Shown here one piece after another: positions 23,727 through 31,412 of a stretch of 64,000 nt of DNA (the first letter of the stretch is position 1; the number at the start of each line of letters is the position of its first letter). The translations under genes and the position numbers were made by a program. This DNA is from Thauera phenolivorans (GTDB lineage Bacteria > Pseudomonadota > Gammaproteobacteria > Burkholderiales > Rhodocyclaceae). The stretch spans positions 332,894-396,893 of the forward strand of contig NZ_MBFM01000002.1 in assembly GCF_001696715.1 (NCBI RefSeq), in the 5' to 3' direction. The notes beneath the pieces were generated by a model. That model had not been told where the DNA came from. It did not search any database and worked only from the letters and a program-made list of their open reading frames with translations.

Positions 23727-24560
23727 ATGAGCGAGCCCGACATCCGCACCGTATTCTTTGTCTCCGACGGCACCGGCATCACCGCGGAAACCCTCGGACA
23801 CAGCCTCCTCGCGCAGTTTCCGGACGCGCGCTTCCGCCAGGTCCGCGCGCCCTTCGTCGACGGCATCGACAAGGCGATCGAGTGCGCGAACCAGATCCGC
23901 GAGGCCGCCCGCGAAGACGGCGTGCGACCGATCGTCTTCAGCACCCTGGTCAATGCGGACACGGTTGCTGCATTGCACAAGGCAGATGCCCTCTATCTCG
24001 ACCTGTTCGAAAGCTTCATCGGTCCGCTCGAGTCCGAGCTCGGCCAGCGCTCCACCCACACCGTCGGCCGCTTCCACGGCATCACCGACAGCATCGACTA
24101 CAAGATGCGCATCGAGGCGATCAACTTCGCGATGGCTCACGACGACGGCGTCTCCACCGACGGCGAGCTGTCCGAGGCCGACGTGATCCTGGTCGGCGTG
24201 TCGCGCTCGGGGAAAACCCCCACCAGCCTCTACCTGGCGCTTCAATTCGGTGTCAAGGCCGCCAATTATCCGCTCATTCCCGAAGATTTCGACCGCAACA
24301 AGCTGCCCGGCGACCTCGTCCGCTACCGCGGCAAGCTGTTCGGCCTCACCATTTCGCCCGAGCGGCTGTCGCAGATCCGCCAGGAGCGCCGCCCCAACAG
24401 CCGCTACGCCTCGCTCGAGAACTGCCGCTACGAGATCGACGCCGCCCACCGTCTGATGCGGCGCGAGAACATCCGCTGGCTCGACTCCACCACCAAGTCG
24501 ATCGAGGAAATCTCCGCCACCATCCTGCAGACCGTGCGGGTGCACCGCCCCGGATTCTGA
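23727..24560 (+). CDS. ppsR: PEP synthase regulatory kinase/phosphorylase (PpsR, DUF299)
   Basis: Bifunctional enzyme that inactivates PpsA by ADP-dependent phosphorylation of a threonine next to the catalytic His, and reactivates it by phosphate-dependent removal. The 277-aa product shows the family start ([20 protein letters not shown]) and the P loop [11 protein letters not shown] at about residues 156-166. ATG at 23727 is the family start. It diverges from ppsA across 125 bp, the usual arrangement in betaproteobacteria. Confidence 0.97.
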   Translation: MSEPDIRTVFFVSDGTGITAETLGHSLLAQFPDARFRQVRAPFVDGIDKAIECANQIREAAREDGVRPIVFSTLVNADTVAALHKADALYLDLFESFIGPLESELGQRSTHTVGRFHGITDSIDYKMRIEAINFAMAHDDGVSTDGELSEADVILVGVSRSGKTPTSLYLALQFGVKAANYPLIPEDFDRNKLPGDLVRYRGKLFGLTISPERLSQIRQERRPNSRYASLENCRYEIDAAHRLMRRENIRWLDSTTKSIEEISATILQTVRVHRPGF

Positions 24561-24652
24561 CGCGGGAGTCCCGGCCGGCTTGGGCTAGAATGTGCGGTCC
24601 TCGGCGGCGCGCTCATTCCGCCGCCGAAGCTGGAATCACCCAAGGACTCAAC

Positions 24653-25822
24653 ATGAAAAGAACGCGCCTGAAGCGCCGTGGCGGCCTCGCCCGCAACGCC
24701 GAACACCTCGCCTGGCTCGCCACCGGCCTCGCCGCCTCCGGCAGCCGCATCGAGGACCGCTACTGGGACCTGCGCCTCGCCGCGGCGATCGACCTGGCCC
24801 TCGAGGAACACGACGAAGAAGGCATCAACGCCGCGCTCGACCACCTCTTCAGCGTCGATGCCCGCGCCTACGACGAACTGGCCGACGCGGTCGAGTCGCG
24901 CGCCGAGTCGGCCGCCGGCGCCTCGCAGGAATTCGACACCCTCCTGCTCGCCGCGCCGGTGCTCGCCTGGTCGCGCTACCGCATCCCCGCCAACGCCATC
25001 CCCGCCGCGGTGCTCGCCAACCTGCGGGTGCATCTGCAGGCCCACGTGCTCGCCAGCGGCGCCCGCCTCGCGATCGCCGACTTCCTCTTCAGCCCCGACC
25101 AGCTGCCGCAGGGCTACTGCGACACCGCCGACTTCGCCCGTGCCCTGGTCGGCGCCGCGATCGGGCAGAAGAACCTGCCGATCGAGACCGAAGGCCTGCC
25201 CGAGACCACCCAGTTCCTCTCCGACACCCGCTACCTGCTCGCCGCGGTCGCGGTGCCGCGCGGCGAAGCGATCTTCCGCTGGCAGGAGAAGGACGGCAGC
25301 CGCGACGACGCGCTCGCCCAGTGGCGCCAGCAGGGCGGCGCCTGCCTCGCCCCGCTGCTGCCCGGCTGCGCCACCGACCTCGTGCTGCCCGAGGCCTATT
25401 TTTCCGCCAGCCGCGCCGCGGAAAAGGCCAGCCGCCCCTACTCGGTGCGCGCCTCGGTCGCCTTCCTGGGCACCGCGCTCGAGACCCCGGCAGCCAACCT
25501 GCGCGCCACCATCGCTCCCTTCTGGGACCGCGACCTCGAGGAATACCGCATCGGCCTGAGCGTGCGCGGCAGCGAGCAGGTGGTGCACGGCATCGTCTGG
25601 CCGCTGCTCGGCGACGAGACGGACAACAGCGACTGCGTCACCGAGATCGAGACCGTGCTCCGCCAGTCGGGCGTCACCGACATCGTGAACCTCAGCCATC
25701 GTTTCCCGCTCGAATACTGCGAGGACTGCGGCGTGCCGCTCTACCCCTCTCCCGAAGGCGAAGTGGTGCATGCCGAGATGCCAGAGGAGCAGGCCGAGCA
25801 GATGCCGCGCCACCTGCACTGA
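24653..25822 (+). CDS. DUF2863 family protein, function unknown
   Basis: A 389-aa soluble protein without signal peptide or membrane helix. It begins with a basic stretch ([14 protein letters not shown]), then an alpha-helical, Ala-rich region. The C-terminus holds a CEDCG motif (about residue 355) in [23 protein letters not shown], which looks like half of a zinc ribbon. I recognise it as DUF2863, a family found mainly in betaproteobacteria; no function is established to my knowledge. ATG at 24653 follows a CAAGGA ribosome binding site. It is 92 bp after ppsR and 19 bp before msrB, so it probably shares a transcript with msrB. Confidence 0.8.
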   Translation: MKRTRLKRRGGLARNAEHLAWLATGLAASGSRIEDRYWDLRLAAAIDLALEEHDEEGINAALDHLFSVDARAYDELADAVESRAESAAGASQEFDTLLLAAPVLAWSRYRIPANAIPAAVLANLRVHLQAHVLASGARLAIADFLFSPDQLPQGYCDTADFARALVGAAIGQKNLPIETEGLPETTQFLSDTRYLLAAVAVPRGEAIFRWQEKDGSRDDALAQWRQQGGACLAPLLPGCATDLVLPEAYFSASRAAEKASRPYSVRASVAFLGTALETPAANLRATIAPFWDRDLEEYRIGLSVRGSEQVVHGIVWPLLGDETDNSDCVTEIETVLRQSGVTDIVNLSHRFPLEYCEDCGVPLYPSPEGEVVHAEMPEEQAEQMPRHLH

Positions 25823-25841
25823 CCCCACGGAGGCCCCGCCC

Positions 25842-26255
25842 ATGAGCCGCAAGATCGACAAGCCCGACGCCGAGTGGCGCAGCCAGCTCACGCCGCAGCA
25901 GTACCACGTGACCCGCGAGAAAGGCACCGAACGCGCATTCACCGGCGAGTACTGGGATGCATGGGACCAGGGCAGCTACCACTGCGTGTGCTGCGGCGCG
26001 CCGCTGTTCCGCTCCGAGCACAAGTTCGACGCCGGCTGCGGCTGGCCCAGCTTCTGGACCGCCGCCGAACCGGACAATGTCGACACCGCGGTCGACCGCA
26101 GCCACTTCATGACCCGCACCGAAGTGCTGTGCCACGACTGCGGCGCCCACCTCGGCCACGTCTTCGAGGACGGCCCCCAGCCCACCGGCCTGCGCTACTG
26201 CATCAACTCCGCGTCCATCAAGCTCGAACCCGACGCCGAGCCGGACAAGGGCTGA
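25842..26255 (+). CDS. msrB: Peptide-methionine (R)-S-oxide reductase
   Basis: Repairs oxidised methionine (R-sulfoxide) in proteins with thioredoxin as reductant. The 137-aa product has the two zinc-binding pairs (C48/C51 and C97/C100), the GCGWPSFW signature, and the catalytic C120 in RYCINSAS. The resolving Cys is probably C66. Start at 25842 has an upstream GGAGG. No msrA is nearby. Confidence 0.97.
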   Translation: MSRKIDKPDAEWRSQLTPQQYHVTREKGTERAFTGEYWDAWDQGSYHCVCCGAPLFRSEHKFDAGCGWPSFWTAAEPDNVDTAVDRSHFMTRTEVLCHDCGAHLGHVFEDGPQPTGLRYCINSASIKLEPDAEPDKG

Positions 26256-26273
26256 GCCCTCCGCGAGCCCCGC

Positions 26274-26459
26274 TATCGCGCAGAGGGCTGCGCTCCTACC
26301 GCGCCCCCCGTGTAGGCGCCCTGCCCCCCGTGTAGGAGCCCTGCGCCCAGGGCGATAGCGGCCGCCATCACCAGCACAACCACAGCAATCGCGCAGAGGG
26401 CTGCGCTCCTACCGCGCCTGCGGCGCCCTCCCGTGTAGGAGCCCTGCGCCAGGGCGATA
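26274..26459. repeat. REP-like repeat cluster (four units plus one truncated)
   Basis: Four units of the dispersed family lie in alternating orientation: 26274-26299 (minus), 26332-26357 (plus), 26388-26412 (minus) and 26435-26459 (plus). A truncated plus-strand copy starts near 26312. Minus-strand units have stem GCGCAG/CTGCGC; plus units have GCCCTG/CAGGGC with loops of CGCC or CGC. The cluster fills almost the whole 230-bp gap between convergent msrB and the dehydrogenase gene, and nothing else is visible there. Confidence 0.85.
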
Positions 26460-26485
26460 ACAACCGCCCCGCCCGCGAGCGCCGC

Positions 26486-27445
26486 TCAGCTCACCACGTT
26501 GCGCGGGCGGCCCGCGATGAAGGCCTCCAGGTTGGCGATCAGCTCGGTCACCAGCTTGGTCTGCGCCTCGCGGCTCGCCCAGGCGACGTGCGGCGTCACC
26601 AGCAGGCGCGGGTTGTCGCGCAGATCGTCGGCGAGCAGTGGCGAACTCCCCGGGCGCGGCGGCTCCTCCGCCAGCACGTCCAGGCCCGCCCCGCCGATCC
26701 GTCCCTCCCGCAGCGCCGCCGCCAGCGCCGACTCATCCACCAGCGGCCCGCGCGCGGTGTTGATCAGCAGCGCGCCCGGCTTCATCCGCGCCAGCTCGGC
26801 CGCGCCGATCAGATGATGCGTCTGCGGCGTCAGCGGCAGGTGCAGGCTCAGCACGTCGGCGGTCTCGAGCACCTCGTCGAAGGCCACATGACCCGGCCGC
26901 ACCGCCGCCGCACCGCGCCGCTCGGCTTGCAGCACCTGCATGCCGAAGCCGGCGCCGATGCGCGCCACCGCGCTGCCGATCGCCCCGCTCCCCGCCACGC
27001 CGAGCCGGCTGCCGGCGAGGTCGGCGATCGGGTGATCGACGAAGCAGAAGTTCGGCGCCCGCTCCCAGCGCCCCGCGCGCACCTCCGCCACGTATTGCAG
27101 CAGCTTGCGCCGCAGCGCCAGAACCAGCGCGAACACATGCTCGGCCACCGACTGCGGCCCGTACGACGGCACGTTGCACACCGTCACCCCGCGCCGGCGG
27201 CAGGCCTCGAGGTCGACATTGTTGGTGCCGGTGGCCGGAATCGCGATCAGCCGCAGCGCGGGCGCCCCCGCCAGCACTGCTTCGTCGATCCGCACCTTGT
27301 TGCTCACCACGATGCTCGCCTCCGCCACCCGCGCCGCCAGCTGCTCGCGCGCGGTGTGCGCATGGTCCACCCACTCGTGCGCGAAGCGCGGCCGCGGCAC
27401 GGGCACCGACAAGGTGTCGCGGTCGAGCACGACGATTCGTTCCAT
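26486..27445 (-). CDS. D-2-hydroxyacid dehydrogenase (NAD-dependent)
   Basis: Oxidoreductase of the D-isomer 2-hydroxyacid family, closest in appearance to glycerate dehydrogenase/hydroxypyruvate reductase. The 319-aa product has the nucleotide motif GSGAIG near residue 150. The catalytic triad is visible as Arg (INTARGPLVDE), Glu (GLDVLAEEP) and His (TPHVAWAS). The ATG at 27445 is preferred because GGGAGAGGG lies 2-10 nt upstream. The thiolase terminator separates it from the upstream gene. The substrate (hydroxypyruvate, glyoxylate or another 2-oxoacid) cannot be fixed from sequence. Confidence 0.88.
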   Translation of the reverse strand: MERIVVLDRDTLSVPVPRPRFAHEWVDHAHTAREQLAARVAEASIVVSNKVRIDEAVLAGAPALRLIAIPATGTNNVDLEACRRRGVTVCNVPSYGPQSVAEHVFALVLALRRKLLQYVAEVRAGRWERAPNFCFVDHPIADLAGSRLGVAGSGAIGSAVARIGAGFGMQVLQAERRGAAAVRPGHVAFDEVLETADVLSLHLPLTPQTHHLIGAAELARMKPGALLINTARGPLVDESALAAALREGRIGGAGLDVLAEEPPRPGSSPLLADDLRDNPRLLVTPHVAWASREAQTKLVTELIANLEAFIAGRPRNVVS

Positions 27446-27462
27446 ATCCCTCTCCCCCATTG

Positions 27463-27488
27463 AAAAAGGCCCGCCGAAGCGGGCCTTT
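27463..27488 (-). terminator. Rho-independent terminator of the thiolase gene
   Basis: On the minus strand, AAAGGCCCGC pairs with GCGGGCCTTT around TTCG and ends in five T residues. It lies between the thiolase stop and the dehydrogenase start, so the latter needs its own promoter or readthrough. Confidence 0.9.
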
Positions 27489-27513
27489 CGCCTTGCAGGC
27501 TGGCGGGTGACGC

Positions 27514-28695
27514 TTACACGCGTTCCCAGATGGTGGTGATGCCCTGGCCGCCGCCGATGCACATGGTGGCCAGACCGTAGCGGCCATTCACGCGGATCAG
27601 CTCATGCAGCAGCTTGGTGATGATCACCGAGCCGGTGGCGCCCACGGGGTGGCCGAGGGCGATCGCGCCACCGTTCGGGTTCACCTTGGCCGTGTCGAGG
27701 CCGAGGGCGCGGTTCACCGTGATCGACTGCGCCGCGAACGCTTCGTTCGACTCGATGACGTCCATCTGGTCGAGCGACAGGCCGGTGCGCTGCAGCGCAA
27801 TCTTGGTGGCCGGGATCGGGCCTTCGCCCATCACGTCGTTGGGCACGCCGGCGATCGCGTAGCCGACCAGGCGGGCGATCGGCTTGTGACCGGCGGAAGC
27901 GGCCTTGGCGGCATCGGCCAGCACCAGGAAGGCGGCGGCGTCGTTGATGCCCGAGGCGTTGCCGGCGGTGACCGAGCCGTCCTTCTTGAACGCCGGCTTC
28001 ATCTTCGCCAGCGCTTCCATGGTGGTCGCGCGCGGATGCTCGTCGGTGTCGAACACCACCGTGCCCTTGCGGGTCTCGAAGGTGATCGGGACGATCTGGT
28101 CCTTGAAGCGGCCCTCGGCGATCGCCTTGGCGGCGCGGTTCTGCGACTCGAGCGCAAAGGCGTCCTGCTCTTCGCGCGAGATGCCGTGCTTGGTGCACAG
28201 GTTCTCGGCGGTCACGCCCATGTGCCCGACGCCGAACGGGTCGGTGAGCACGCCCACCATCGCGTCGAAGGCCTGGGTGTCGCCCATGCGCGCGCCGTTG
28301 CGCAGCGCCGGCAGCAGGTAGGCGCCGCGCGACATCACTTCGACGCCGCCGCCGATTGCATAGTCGGCGTCGCCGAGCATGATCGCCTGGGCCGAGTTGA
28401 CGATCGCCTGCTGAGCCGAACCGCACAGGCGGTTAACCGCGTAGGCCACCGAATCCATGCTCATGCCACCGCCGATGGTCGCCAGGCGGGCAACGTAGGC
28501 ATAGCGCACATCGGTCGGAATGCAGTTGCCGACGGCGGCGAACGAAACCGCCTTCGGATCCACGCCGGCGCGGGCGATGGCTTCCTTGACGACCACCGCA
28601 CCCAGGTCGCCCGGCGTCATGTCCTTCAGCGAACCACCGAAACCGCCGACCGCGGACCGCACTGCGCTCAGGACGACCACTTCACGATTTGCCAT
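27514..28695 (-). CDS. Acetyl-CoA acetyltransferase / beta-ketothiolase
   Basis: Thiolase that condenses two acetyl-CoA to acetoacetyl-CoA, or cleaves 3-ketoacyl-CoA. The 393-aa product is full length. Catalytic residues are C91 (RLCGSAQQA), H349 (ALGHPVGATG) and C379 (MCIGGGQG). The start has a strong GAAGGGGAACAAGG leader. It could supply polyhydroxybutyrate synthesis (PhaA/BktB type) or degrade ketoacids or aromatic-derived acyl-CoA. No phaB, phaC or CoA transferase is adjacent, so I leave the symbol blank. Confidence 0.93.
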   Translation of the reverse strand: MANREVVVLSAVRSAVGGFGGSLKDMTPGDLGAVVVKEAIARAGVDPKAVSFAAVGNCIPTDVRYAYVARLATIGGGMSMDSVAYAVNRLCGSAQQAIVNSAQAIMLGDADYAIGGGVEVMSRGAYLLPALRNGARMGDTQAFDAMVGVLTDPFGVGHMGVTAENLCTKHGISREEQDAFALESQNRAAKAIAEGRFKDQIVPITFETRKGTVVFDTDEHPRATTMEALAKMKPAFKKDGSVTAGNASGINDAAAFLVLADAAKAASAGHKPIARLVGYAIAGVPNDVMGEGPIPATKIALQRTGLSLDQMDVIESNEAFAAQSITVNRALGLDTAKVNPNGGAIALGHPVGATGSVIITKLLHELIRVNGRYGLATMCIGGGQGITTIWERV

Positions 28696-28731
28696 ACCTT
28701 GTTCCCCTTCTTCTCTATGAAAAATACCGCC

Positions 28732-29658
28732 TCAGCCCCCCGCCACACCCGCAAGGGTAAGCAGGATGAGCACCAGCAGGCACACTACCAGCGCGCGCCA
28801 GATCAGTCTGACGACCCCACGCATGTGGTCCGCGCTCGTCTCCTCGCCCAGGCCCATCTCGGGCCTTTCGACGATCTCTCCCGACTGGTGGATCGGCATC
28901 CCGAGCTTCAAGCCCATCGCGCCGCCACCGGCCGCAATCAGTATAGCGGACGACTTGTCCGGCCAATTCATCGATTGCGTGCGCCAGCAGTACAGGGCGT
29001 CCTCGAAATCCCCCACTACCGACAGCGACGCCGCGGTGAGCCGCACCGGCAGCCAGTCGATCAGCTCGAACGCGCGCCGCGCGAACGACGCGCGCTCGCC
29101 GAAGCCGGCATCGGCCTGCCGCGCCCACGCTTCCCGCAGGAAGCGCGCCACCCGGTAGAGCACCGCGCCGCTCGGCCCCGGCAGCACCACGAACCAGAAA
29201 ATTACCGCAAACACGTTGCGATGCGACGACACCAGCGCCTGCTCGATGGCCAGCCGCGCCACCTCGCTCTCGTCGGCGGCGCTGCTGTCCGCTCCGCGCC
29301 ATTCGCCGAGCAGCGTGCGCGCACGCTCGAGCTCGCCCATGCGCAGCGCCAGATCGATGTCGGCAAAGCGCTGATGGTCGCCGGAAAATCCGGTCGCCCA
29401 ATACAGCACCGCCACGTTGAAGGCAAAGGCGATCGTGGGGTGGACATCCCACAGGAAGGCGTGCGCGAGTGCCGCGCCCACGGTCGTCGCCAGCACGATG
29501 AGCCACCACGGCAACCGGCCGCGCTGCGCCGCACGATTTCCGGCTCTTTCGAGCACCCAGGACGACAACCGACCGAGCGGCGAATACACCAGCGCCTGCG
29601 CCTGCAAGGGGCGCAACTGCTCAATCACCAGCGCGATGAAGACCGCCAGAATGGCCAT
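28732..29658 (-). CDS. CobD/CbiB-family membrane protein
   Basis: A 308-aa inner-membrane protein with four or five predicted helices (about 2-18, 55-72, 75-95, 145-165, 285-305). It resembles the CobD/CbiB fold, whose classical members attach aminopropanol during cobalamin synthesis. This shorter variant occurs in betaproteobacteria outside cobalamin clusters, and no cob gene is nearby, so its activity is uncertain. An upstream GTG (29708 region) is possible; I chose the ATG at 29658 because the hydrophobic family start (MAILAVFIALVIEQLRP) begins there. The gene follows the Nudix gene on the same strand, 93 bp away. Confidence 0.7.
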   Translation of the reverse strand: MAILAVFIALVIEQLRPLQAQALVYSPLGRLSSWVLERAGNRAAQRGRLPWWLIVLATTVGAALAHAFLWDVHPTIAFAFNVAVLYWATGFSGDHQRFADIDLALRMGELERARTLLGEWRGADSSAADESEVARLAIEQALVSSHRNVFAVIFWFVVLPGPSGAVLYRVARFLREAWARQADAGFGERASFARRAFELIDWLPVRLTAASLSVVGDFEDALYCWRTQSMNWPDKSSAILIAAGGGAMGLKLGMPIHQSGEIVERPEMGLGEETSADHMRGVVRLIWRALVVCLLVLILLTLAGVAGG

Positions 29659-29751
29659 GCGGAAAGGATGGGCGGCATCGCCGCCGCGCTGCACAAAGAA
29701 TGCGCCCACGATACCACACGCGGCCCCCTTCAGCGCGCCCGGAATGCGGGT

Positions 29752-30363
29752 TTACCCGTGACTCAGCACCTTGTAGAGCGACATGATCATCCCGGCGGTG
29801 GCCCCCCAGATGTAGTAGTCACCGTAGGGCATGGCATGGAAGTGACGCAGCCGGCCCTCATGCATCATGCTATGGCGCTGGTGGTTGGCCGGATCGAGAA
29901 AGTGCGACAGCGGCACCTCGAAGGCCTCCGCCACCTCGAAGGCGTCGAGCCGCAGCCGGAACGGCGGATGCACCAGCCCCACCACCGGCGTCACCCGGAA
30001 GCCGGTGCCGGTCAGGTAATCGGGCAGCGCGCCGAGCAGCTCGATATGGCTGCGCCCGAGGCCGATCTCCTCCTCGGTCTCGCGCAGCGCGGTGCCCACC
30101 GGCGACTCGTCGCGCTCCTCCACCCGCCCGCCGGGAAAGCTGATCTCGCTCGGGTGGTGATGCAGGTGGTCGGTGCGCTTGGTGAGCAGCAGCGACAGCG
30201 AGGACTCGCGCTCCACCACCGGCACCAGCACCGCGGCCGGGCGGGCGGCGGCGGGGTTCATCGCCGTCTCGGACGGCATGCCGCCGCCGCGACCGCGGGC
30301 GAAGGCGGTGCGGAACCAGGTGGCGTCCGCGGCGGGGTTCGCCAGGCCTTCCTTGCCAGTCAA
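29752..30363 (-). CDS. Nudix CoA pyrophosphatase (NudL-like)
   Basis: Hydrolyses CoA or acyl-CoA to phosphopantetheine and 3',5'-ADP. The 203-aa product has the CoA-specific motif LLLTKRTDHLHHHPSEISF immediately before a complete Nudix box (GGRVEERD...ALRETEEEIGL, about 95-117). The start is TTG at 30363: a GGGAGAC ribosome binding site sits 6 nt upstream and gives the usual family length. Upstream in-frame ATGs would add about 90 arginine-rich residues unlike the family. It probably shares a transcript with the CobD-like gene. Confidence 0.9.
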   Translation of the reverse strand: MTGKEGLANPAADATWFRTAFARGRGGGMPSETAMNPAAARPAAVLVPVVERESSLSLLLTKRTDHLHHHPSEISFPGGRVEERDESPVGTALRETEEEIGLGRSHIELLGALPDYLTGTGFRVTPVVGLVHPPFRLRLDAFEVAEAFEVPLSHFLDPANHQRHSMMHEGRLRHFHAMPYGDYYIWGATAGMIMSLYKVLSHG

Positions 30364-30583
30364 TTGTTGTCTCCCTGAATCCGCGCCGCCGCTCGGGCGC
30401 GCAACCACCCTTGTGACCCGCAACGCCCTGTGAACGTTCGATGCGCGGGCCAACCGGCGACGACCGCGTCCCGGTCGGATGAGATGACAAACACATTCGG
30501 CGCCGATGCGGCCCACTCCTCGCCCAAAGCGGCTGTGCCTCCCGCGCGGGGTGTGCGCAACATACCCCCGGACGACGCCTTCG

Positions 30584-30907
30584 CTACCTCGGCGTGCGTT
30601 CGAGCAAGGTGTTGGCAGCAGGGTCCCGGAACCGTTCCTCACCGAGAATGATGCATTGATTCACCACGACCATCGGCTGCCGAGCCGATTGGCGCCCGCG
30701 CGGTGCGCGCTCGCGCGCCGTCTCGAGGGCCTGCTCACGTTGATCTGCCTGGACAAAAACCAATTGCAGTTCGCCGTCGGGCGAGTGGCCTGCGCACGCA
30801 AAATCGGCCGCATTTGCCTGCGCTCCGCTCCCAAGTAGCAGGATCGCCGAAAGAAGGCGGGTCAATTTCAGCCTTCTCGATCGTCGCGCGGAAACACTGT
30901 TCATCAT
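30584..30907 (-). CDS. Small secreted protein at the end of the pilus operon
   Basis: A 107-aa protein with a basic N-terminus, a hydrophobic stretch (about 17-30) and a likely signal peptidase I site ANA|AD after residue 33. The mature part is about 74 residues, with two cysteines (C38, C85) that could form a disulfide. I recognise no family. The ATG at 30907 (or 30904) has GAGGAA upstream. It lies 20 nt after the pilin-like gene, so it is probably the last gene of the minor-pilin operon. Its role is unknown; the position suggests a periplasmic or surface accessory of the pilus. Confidence 0.65.
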   Translation of the reverse strand: MMNSVSARRSRRLKLTRLLSAILLLGSGAQANAADFACAGHSPDGELQLVFVQADQREQALETARERAPRGRQSARQPMVVVNQCIILGEERFRDPAANTLLERTPR

Positions 30908-30927
30908 GGATTCCTCGTCAAGCACGT

Positions 30928-31392
30928 TTACCAGCAATCGTTTCCGAGACTTCCGGTCGCGGTACGCTGGCCGGCGGAGGTCACCGAAAAGGCGGTGCAT
31001 TGCGAGTCGTTCGCCTGCGAACGCCCTGCAACCGGCGTTGCTGTCAGCGTGAAACACCTCGCAATATTCCCGCAGCCGCCGGCCGCCGCGGCCACCTCAT
31101 AGAAACCCTCCTCCGAGACAGCCGGATTCGCGGCGTAACCGAGCGCGCTCATATCTGTCGTATAGGTGCGCCGGTCGAGCATGAACTGCTCCTGGCGTGC
31201 GGCTGCCGCAAGGAGCAGGTTCTTTGCATCGATCCGCCGCGTGCGCTGTACATACTGGCTGTAATTCGGCAGCGCGATCGCGGCGAGGATGCCGACGATG
31301 ACCACGACCATCATCACCTCCAGCAGGGTAAAGCCACCGCATGTCCGGCACGGCAGCCGGCTGCCCAACAAGATACCGTCACGGTGTTGCAT
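30928..31392 (-). CDS. pilE: Type IV pilin-like minor pilin (PilE family)
   Basis: A 154-aa prepilin. Its 20-residue leader ends in Gly, followed by the class III signal FTLLEVMMVVVIVGILAAIA with Glu at mature position 5, so PilD should cleave and N-methylate it. The mature domain holds cysteines near the C-terminus (CTAF...DCW) forming a likely D-loop. GGAGGCGGAG precedes the ATG. It sits 20 nt after pilY1, the position of pilE in the fimU-pilVWXY1-E operon of Pseudomonas. It is more likely a minor pilin of the tip than the main pilin. Confidence 0.88.
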   Translation of the reverse strand: MQHRDGILLGSRLPCRTCGGFTLLEVMMVVVIVGILAAIALPNYSQYVQRTRRIDAKNLLLAAAARQEQFMLDRRTYTTDMSALGYAANPAVSEEGFYEVAAAAGGCGNIARCFTLTATPVAGRSQANDSQCTAFSVTSAGQRTATGSLGNDCW

Positions 31393-31412
31393 TACTCCGC
31401 CTCCCAGTCGGC

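Noticed and set aside
26256-26485. CRISPR array
   Set aside because: The repeats are palindromic units in alternating orientation with irregular spacing and no uniform spacers, so REP-like.
28732-29658. True cobalamin biosynthesis CobD
   Set aside because: No other cob genes nearby, and the product is a divergent CobD/CbiB-family form; kept only as family-level.
27604-30378. 924-codon plus-strand frame over the thiolase, CobD-like and Nudix genes
   Set aside because: It runs antisense to three recognisable genes and has no domain.
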